From: Muscardinus avellanarius
Taxonomy: Eukaryota; Chordata; Mammalia; Rodentia; Gliridae
Length of the DNA stretch: 64,000 bases
Reading direction: 5' to 3'
Assembly: GCA_963383645.1 (NCBI GenBank)
Contig: OY726557.1
Coordinates: forward strand, 152,962,201-153,026,200
Position numbers and translations under genes: made by a program. Below are positions 58,354-64,000 of the stretch, piece after piece. Within the stretch, counting starts at the first letter, position 1, and each line of letters begins with the position of its first letter. Below the pieces are notes generated by a model, which saw nothing but the letters and a program-made list of their open reading frames with translations, was not told the origin of the DNA and did not search any database.

Positions 58354-58611
58354 ATTTTTTTTCTTAGTACTGAGGGTTGAAGCTAGAGGCATTCAATCTC
58401 CGAGCTACACTCGCAGCCCTATTCTGTTTTTTATGGGGGGTGTATTCTACCTCCGAGCTATACCCCCAGACCTATTTTTTATGCATTGTTTTGAAATAGG
58501 GTTTCACTGAGTTAAGAAGGGCCTCACCAAGTAGCTGAGGCTGTCATGAACCATGATCCTCAGGTCTCCACCTCCCAAATGGTGGGATTATAAGTGTGCA
58601 CCACGTATGGC
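58354..58611 (-). mobile_element. B1-dID SINE with doubled ID segment, antisense
   Basis: Reversed ID segment appears twice (tctccgagctacactcgcag and cctccgagctatacccccag) before the B1 half, which ends accacgtatggccc. Confidence 0.88.
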
Positions 58612-58626
58612 CCCCATTCTATCTTT

Positions 58627-58652
58627 TATTAATTAATTAATTAATTAATTAT
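58627..58652. repeat. (TTAA)n simple repeat
   Basis: About six TTAA units, probably from a SINE tail. Confidence 0.9.
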
Positions 58653-58857
58653 TTTTCCATACTGGGGATGGAATCCAGGGACATTCTACCTCTGAGTTAC
58701 ACCCCCAGCCCTATTGTTTAGTCTTTTTGTTTTGAAACAGAGTCTCACTATATTGTGGAGGGCCTCACCAAGTAGCTGAGGCTGCCCATAAACCTGCTAT
58801 CCTCCTTTTTCTGCCTTCCAACTACTGGGATTGCAAGTGAGCACCATCTTGCCTGGA
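58653..58857 (-). mobile_element. B1-dID SINE, antisense
   Basis: actggggatggaatccaggg to gcaccatcttgcctgg; its tail is the TTAA repeat. Confidence 0.9.
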
Positions 58858-59339
58858 TCTAATATTTTTTTTAATCAGCACAATATTAATTTTTCCAAGT
58901 AAAATACAAATTGTTTATATAACTGTGAGAAAATAAATTTTATCTGTACTTGATGAAACTAGAGTTTTAAGATTACCCAAAAAGAGATCTAAAAATCCAG
59001 TAGTTATTCCTTTTTATAGTACATATAATGTTGAAAATAAAAAGAATAAAAGACTTGTTAATTTACAGAGAAATGATAATTATTTGCCTTTTTCATGTGC
59101 GAGAGAGTTAAGAAATGGAATTTAGTGTATTTCTTCTTTAGTGATTCTCAAGCTAAAACTGAAGTTGTAAGCTATTAAAAAATCATGCATACTTTCTAAA
59201 AAACCCTTCTCCATTCAGTTTCTTTCCTCAGATATAGATTTTACCAAGTTATAAACTTTTAACTCTATATGTAAAATTACTTGCAATGTAGTTAAACCGT
59301 TAAAAAGGCATAAATGTTTAAAATTGGAAGCATGTACAG

Positions 59340-59700
59340 CCTAATATTTTATGATCCTTACATAATTATTTTCCTTTTGTACATATCCTTTTCCTTATAT
59401 TTACATGCATATATTTGCTATATTTATGTCAATACTATAACTGTGATTTTCTGTCTTGCTTTCATTCTCTAACATTATAGTAATATATTTCTAGTTTTTA
59501 GAATACCGGTATATTATATGCATAAGTAACATATATTATTTAACTATTGTCCCACTGCAGAACAATTGGGTAGCTTCTAATTTTTGCTTTCTTAATTAAA
59601 ATGTTGCCACAGATATCTTAATTTATTTCATTTTCCATATATGTGATTAATTTCCCAAAATAGATCCAAGAAAAGAGACTATGAGTTCCAAACATATAAA
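59340..59700. mobile_element. Possible old LINE fragment
   Basis: gtcccactgcagaacaattg, then gggtagcttctaatttttgc and taaaatgttgccacagatat resemble an L1M-type 3' region; weak. Confidence 0.35.
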
Positions 59701-60029
59701 AATTTTATGCTTTTTGGTACAAAAGTATTATACTGTGTTTTCAAATAGTTTGTGCAAATTTTCATTTCCAATATAAATGTATAAATCTAAGAAATGTACC
59801 GTACTGTTTCTAGCTCTAGGAAGATCATGAGTTTGAAGCCAGAGGTCTACATTTGAATGTTACTTTTGATATTTGTAAGCTGCATATAATGGGATAAATT
59901 ATTTAAATACAGTGAATTTTCATATCTTTACTTATATAACAGGTAAAATAGTACTTTAGAAAATTCCCTTACTGTTACTCAACTACTTGAACTGTTCTGT
60001 TTCCTGATTTTTATTTTATTTATTTATTT

Positions 60030-60160
60030 ATTTTTTTGTGGTATTAGGATTGAACCAGGGGCATTCTACCTCTGACATACACCCCCTACTCTCTTTATTT
60101 TTTATATTGAAACAGGTTTTGCTAAGTTGCTGAGAGTATTACTAAGCAAAAATTTTACTG
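60030..60160 (-). mobile_element. B1-dID SINE, truncated, antisense
   Basis: ggtattaggattgaaccagg to gctgagagtattactaag; only the ID half and a little B1 remain. Confidence 0.85.
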
Positions 60161-60199
60161 AACCTTGAGTACTTGAATACTAAGAAAAAATTTTTGCAT

Positions 60200-60770
60200 A
60201 TGTATAATTTACCAAATACTTTGCATTCAGATATCTGAGGATTAATAGTGAGTCAAAGTAGACATGACCCTTGTCTTAGAGTTCACAGTCTACTTAGGGT
60301 GCTATCCATTAAAAGCCACATAAACAAATGCATAGGTGTAGTTTTGGTGGTGAGCTGCTTGTCCATAGAAATGTGCTTTGGGTGGGGGATAGGACTCTTA
60401 AAAGAGGCTGGTCAAGGAAGTCCTTGCCAGTGCAGAGCCAGTTGAGGTGAGATCTGGGCTGAGAAGTGATAGCAGCTGAGCAGTCAAGGAGAGAGGGAAG
60501 CAGAGGAGATGGGTGTGCAGTGTGGAGAGAGGAGCCTGGGGCAGAAGAGGGCCAGAAAAAAGCAAGAGAGAGGAGGGTGCAGAGAAAGGCTTCAGGGCAG
60601 GAGTGTGGTGCAGCTCCATGCTAGAGACTAGGTCACAGCTAGATCTTATAGTTGACTGTGTTAAGGTGTTAGGATTGACACAGCAATGCATCCTAATAGC
60701 AAGTGTAACAGAGTGAAGGCTTTTAAGCAGGTGTAAAGGTCTAGGGTGGGGGGTTTTGGGGTGGTGCCTG
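60200..60770 (+). repeat. Ancient mammalian interspersed repeat (L2/L3-like class)
   Basis: agacatgacccttgtcttag, gttcacagtctacttagggt, ggtgagatctgggctgagaa and a purine-rich stretch with ttcagggcaggagtgtggtg. Confidence 0.5.
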
Positions 60771-61429
60771 AGACGTGATCACATTTGTGTTCTGAAGAGA
60801 TATAGCATTCAAAATTTTGCTTGTTTGTTTTAAAGTTCACGAACAAGATTACTCCCTTTGCTATTGGGCTAGGCTTCCTAGGGCACTTAGAATAAATCCT
60901 GGAGTACTGACCATGGCTTGCAAGGCCCTACTTGATAGTTTCTGCACATATCTCCAATCCCTGTATGCTGCTCCATCCTCACTTGGTATCTTTCCAAATG
61001 TATCCACCACCTCAAGCATCCAGTCACAGCCTGGGTTGAGAGGTTAGGAGGTCCATGGAGGCTGCCTTGTAAGACCTTCTCAACTGTCTCCTTTTTATTG
61101 GGGTTTTAGCTTTTGTCTAAGGATGCCATCTTCTCTTAGCCACTCTCTCTCACATTATTTTGAGTTTTGCTTTAACTATTCTCTTATAATTAACACTCTA
61201 AAATTATCCTATTTTATTTGTTTCACCATGTGTTTTGTGATGGTACACAGAGACACTTAATAATTCTTAGTGAACAAATATTTGCAATATGAAGATCAGC
61301 TTGAGAAGGGGCCAGAATAGACACAGGAAAAACCATCAGGGGACACTGTTGAGGTCTAGGTAAGAACTGAGGGTAGCCAGGACTACACAGAGGGGTGGAA
61401 TTAAGAAAGAATTAGAAGATGAAAGCTGA

Positions 61430-61610
61430 CCTGAAATCCCAGTACTTAGGAGGCTGAGACAGGACGATCACATCTTCAAGGTCAGCCTCTACAACTTAGC
61501 AAAACCCTGCTTCAAAATAAAAAGGGCTTGGGGTATAGTTTGGAGGAAGAATGCTTTTGAATTCAAATAGTCCCCCCAACCTCACACAACCAAAGCAATA
61601 TTTAAGAAGA
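61430..61610 (+). mobile_element. B1-dID SINE, diverged, 5'-truncated
   Basis: gaaatcccagtacttaggag, gaggctgagacaggacgatc and ID remnant tgcttttgaattcaaatag. Confidence 0.82.
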
Positions 61611-63474
61611 TGAAAACAGACTTTGATGAAGGATTAGTTATGGGGATGACAAATAAGGAGCTTTTGAAGTTTTAACATTTTCTGAAAATCCTTAAGATTT
61701 CTCTATCATTTCAAGATAAGATTTGTTTTGGTTGTCTTACGTTGAAATTTTTGGCTCACTGTAATTTTTTTTTGCTTATTGCTTTTGCTCCATTTATTCT
61801 ACCTCCTCTTCAGATACCTGTTGTTTATGGACTAATACTTTTCTGTCCTTCTTCCCTCTCTCTTTAAAATATAGTTTTTTATTCATTTACTTTGCATTCT
61901 GGGATGATTTTTCAGGTTTGTACTCTGAAGCACTGGTTTAAATATTTAGCAGTATAAAGTTGGCATCTTACTGGTGCCAATGAATATTTTATTTTAGTGA
62001 CTTTGGTTTTGCTTTTATTTCATTCCCATCATATTCTGAACTGCTCTTTAAATATAGAAGAACTATTCTTGCTTATCTCATGGAGATCTAGAACCATATG
62101 TTTAAAAATTTTCTTTGGATTTACAAAAAGATCTTTTATAGGGAAAAGAATTCATACTTAGTTTTTGCCATTTGCTTTGTTATTTCAAAAATTTTTCTTC
62201 TGTCTACCCTTGAATCTTGCCCAACCAATTTTCAAGTGGAAAGCATTCTAAAAAGGAATTGGAGGCCTATTTGAATGGGGAGACTTCAACCTCTAGCCTG
62301 TATCTCTCTGCACTGGCTTATGCTGTGCAGGAAGATGTCAGATTGTTGGTTGTTAGTACCAGATTCCACTCATATTCTCTAGACAACACAAAGAAATCGA
62401 GCCAGGTCTGATCTGAGAGAAAAGGCTTCATGTGCCTCAGTGCAGTTTGTTTCAGTGAGGAAAAGATAAAGGAGAATGAGGCCAGAGGCTATTTCATTGC
62501 TTGCTTGCACCTAGAAAATGGGATTTTGAGGCTGGGTCATTGCACAAAGATGAAAGGCAAGAACACCTAGAAAATGCTATAATAATTTGTTTCATACCAC
62601 TCACTGTGATTGCACTGAGGACTGTCTCTTCTCTCATGGTGGTGTGAGTACTTTAAGAAAAATTAAGAAAAGCTGACTTTATATACTTCCCTTCAACTCA
62701 CAGTCATTCCTAAATGCAAAAGTTGTATTTAATGTAAACTGAGGTCAGAAGGCAGGCACTTCACTGCCAGTGTACTTTCTTTACAGATTTCGCACCCTTA
62801 CATACATTTTAAAACACCAGGATCTCTTTTTCTATGAATGCTTTAATTGCCTTTTATATTCCTCTTTCCTTCAACAGTTAAAATCAGCATCCTTCTAATG
62901 AGACATGCAGAATGGTATACATGGGAGGACATTTCCCATGAAGACAAATTTGTTTTGGTTGGCAAAGTTCCTGCTTGACTCAGTTTAGTCTATCTCCAGT
63001 TTCCTAATCTCCTGAGTTTAACACTAGGTATCATTATTAAATTGGCTACTCACAATCAATATCCTGAAATATGTTGGCAGTCAGTATTACTAGATTGTAT
63101 GCATATTAGTTGCTTTGTGTCCAGAAGCAATTTTATCATAAAGGACACAATTTAATGAATCAAAGAAGATAAACAATGCTTAGTTGAACTTTTGAATATT
63201 TATGAGGCGGTTTAATAGTGATTACAGGATATGAGGTGAGGAAGTTTTAAAATGCACCAGGAACATAATAATGGTTATCACTTACTGAATAAATTTGAAT
63301 TTTTGTCTCTGAGATGCTGTCTCTCTACTATCTAAAAGGTATACCAAAGAAGATTAGTTATAAAAATATTTCAGTTTATTCTCAATACATGTAGTTAAGC
63401 ATAGGTCACTTACAAATGTTATCTCTCTTCCCTCTTTAAGTTGTTTGCCTAGATGTATTAACAAAGAGCCTTCT

Positions 63475-63545
63475 GACTGGGGTAGACTAATTGCCTAGCC
63501 TGCAGAAGGGTTTGGGTTTGATTCCCAGTCCCAAGAAAAAGGGAA
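63475..63545 (+). mobile_element. Possible ID/tRNA-derived SINE remnant
   Basis: gggtttgggtttgattccca resembles the ID B-box end, with an A-rich tail after it. Confidence 0.35.
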
Positions 63546-64000
63546 ACCTATTGAATGGGGCATTTTATTACAACTAGTGTTCTTGAAAATGTTTTGTGAG
63601 ATGACTTGCAAACCTAATAGTCTCAATATATCTTAATTAAAATAATAAAAGTTTTGATATGAAAGTTAACATATTTTGGTTGAAAGATACTAGTCTTTAG
63701 AAAATATTAAGTATTTAATCACATTATATGATATGCTCTATATAAAATGCTGGGAACAGAGAGCTTTGGAAACGTAGTCTTAATATTTAGAGTAGAAAAG
63801 AATAAAATTCCCAAATCAGTAATACATTAATCTTATATTTTAAGATCTAAGTAGAAAGAAAAGTTTAATAAAAATAAGAGAAACACTTAATGAATTATAA
63901 AAACAAACAAACATTAAAATATGAATAAAGCCACAATCAATTCTTTAAAAAGACTCAAAATTTTGTAAATGTCTTTTGTTCAAGAATGATCAAAGGCAGT

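Larger units (their letters stand above)
54314..64000 (-). other. CNTN5: CNTN5 intron (partial)
   Basis: Intron upstream of the FnIII-3 exon; its donor lies outside the window. It holds SINEs, an antisense L1, old repeats and microsatellites. I looked for a further contactin exon on the minus strand and found none. 61620-63470 and 63545-64000 show no recognisable feature. Confidence 0.75.

Noticed and set aside
55000..64000. A further CNTN5 exon on the minus strand
   Set aside because: Candidate donor complements (for example near 59950, 61735 and 63408) are not preceded by contactin-like coding sequence.
1..64000. CRISPR arrays, operons, phage or insertion sequences
   Set aside because: The window is mammalian. 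Regular short repeats here are microsatellites and the dispersed repeats are SINEs and LINEs.

Overview
This is mammalian nuclear DNA, almost certainly from a squirrel-family rodent (Sciuridae: ground squirrel, marmot or relative). The main clue is about 35 copies of a composite SINE with a 7SL/B1-type left half joined to an ID (tRNA-Ala-derived) right half, the B1-dID type that is abundant in sciurids. Exons have GT-AG introns, and L1, MIR and other old mammalian repeats are common. There is no prokaryotic gene content; nearly all short ORFs are chance or repeat-derived.

The one cellular gene is on the minus strand. Four exons at 54127-54313, 53569-53681, 45789-45957 and 41222-41322 (coding part) join in frame across canonical splice sites. 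They encode the C-terminal end of a contactin: the end of FnIII domain 3, all of FnIII domain 4, and a hydrophobic GPI-anchor signal ending at a stop. From memory of the paralogues the tail fits contactin-5 (CNTN5, NB-2) and not CNTN3, CNTN4 or CNTN6. A repeat-poor 3' UTR probably runs from 41221 down to about 39015. From 54314 to the window end is intron of the same gene; earlier exons lie beyond 64000.

Layout: 1-39000 is sequence downstream of the gene, made of old repeats, SINEs and a repeat-free island at 3321-5695. An old antisense L1 fills 14930-17050. Next to it sits a recent full-length L1 at 17146-24349, flanked by a perfect 14-base target-site duplication. Its ORF1 is intact (325 aa). 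ORF2 is open for 1170 codons with the endonuclease, reverse transcriptase and Cys-motif residues all present, and is then broken by one frameshift that removes the last ~110 residues from frame. 39000-64000 is the CNTN5 3' end and introns with SINEs, old LINE/MIR pieces and microsatellites.

I see no undescribed multi-gene system. The points most worth a second look are the near-intact L1 and its 5' UTR (YY1-like site, antisense ORFs), two SINE subfamilies that differ in their pol III promoter boxes, several perfect inverted repeats, and two pairs of diverged local duplications.
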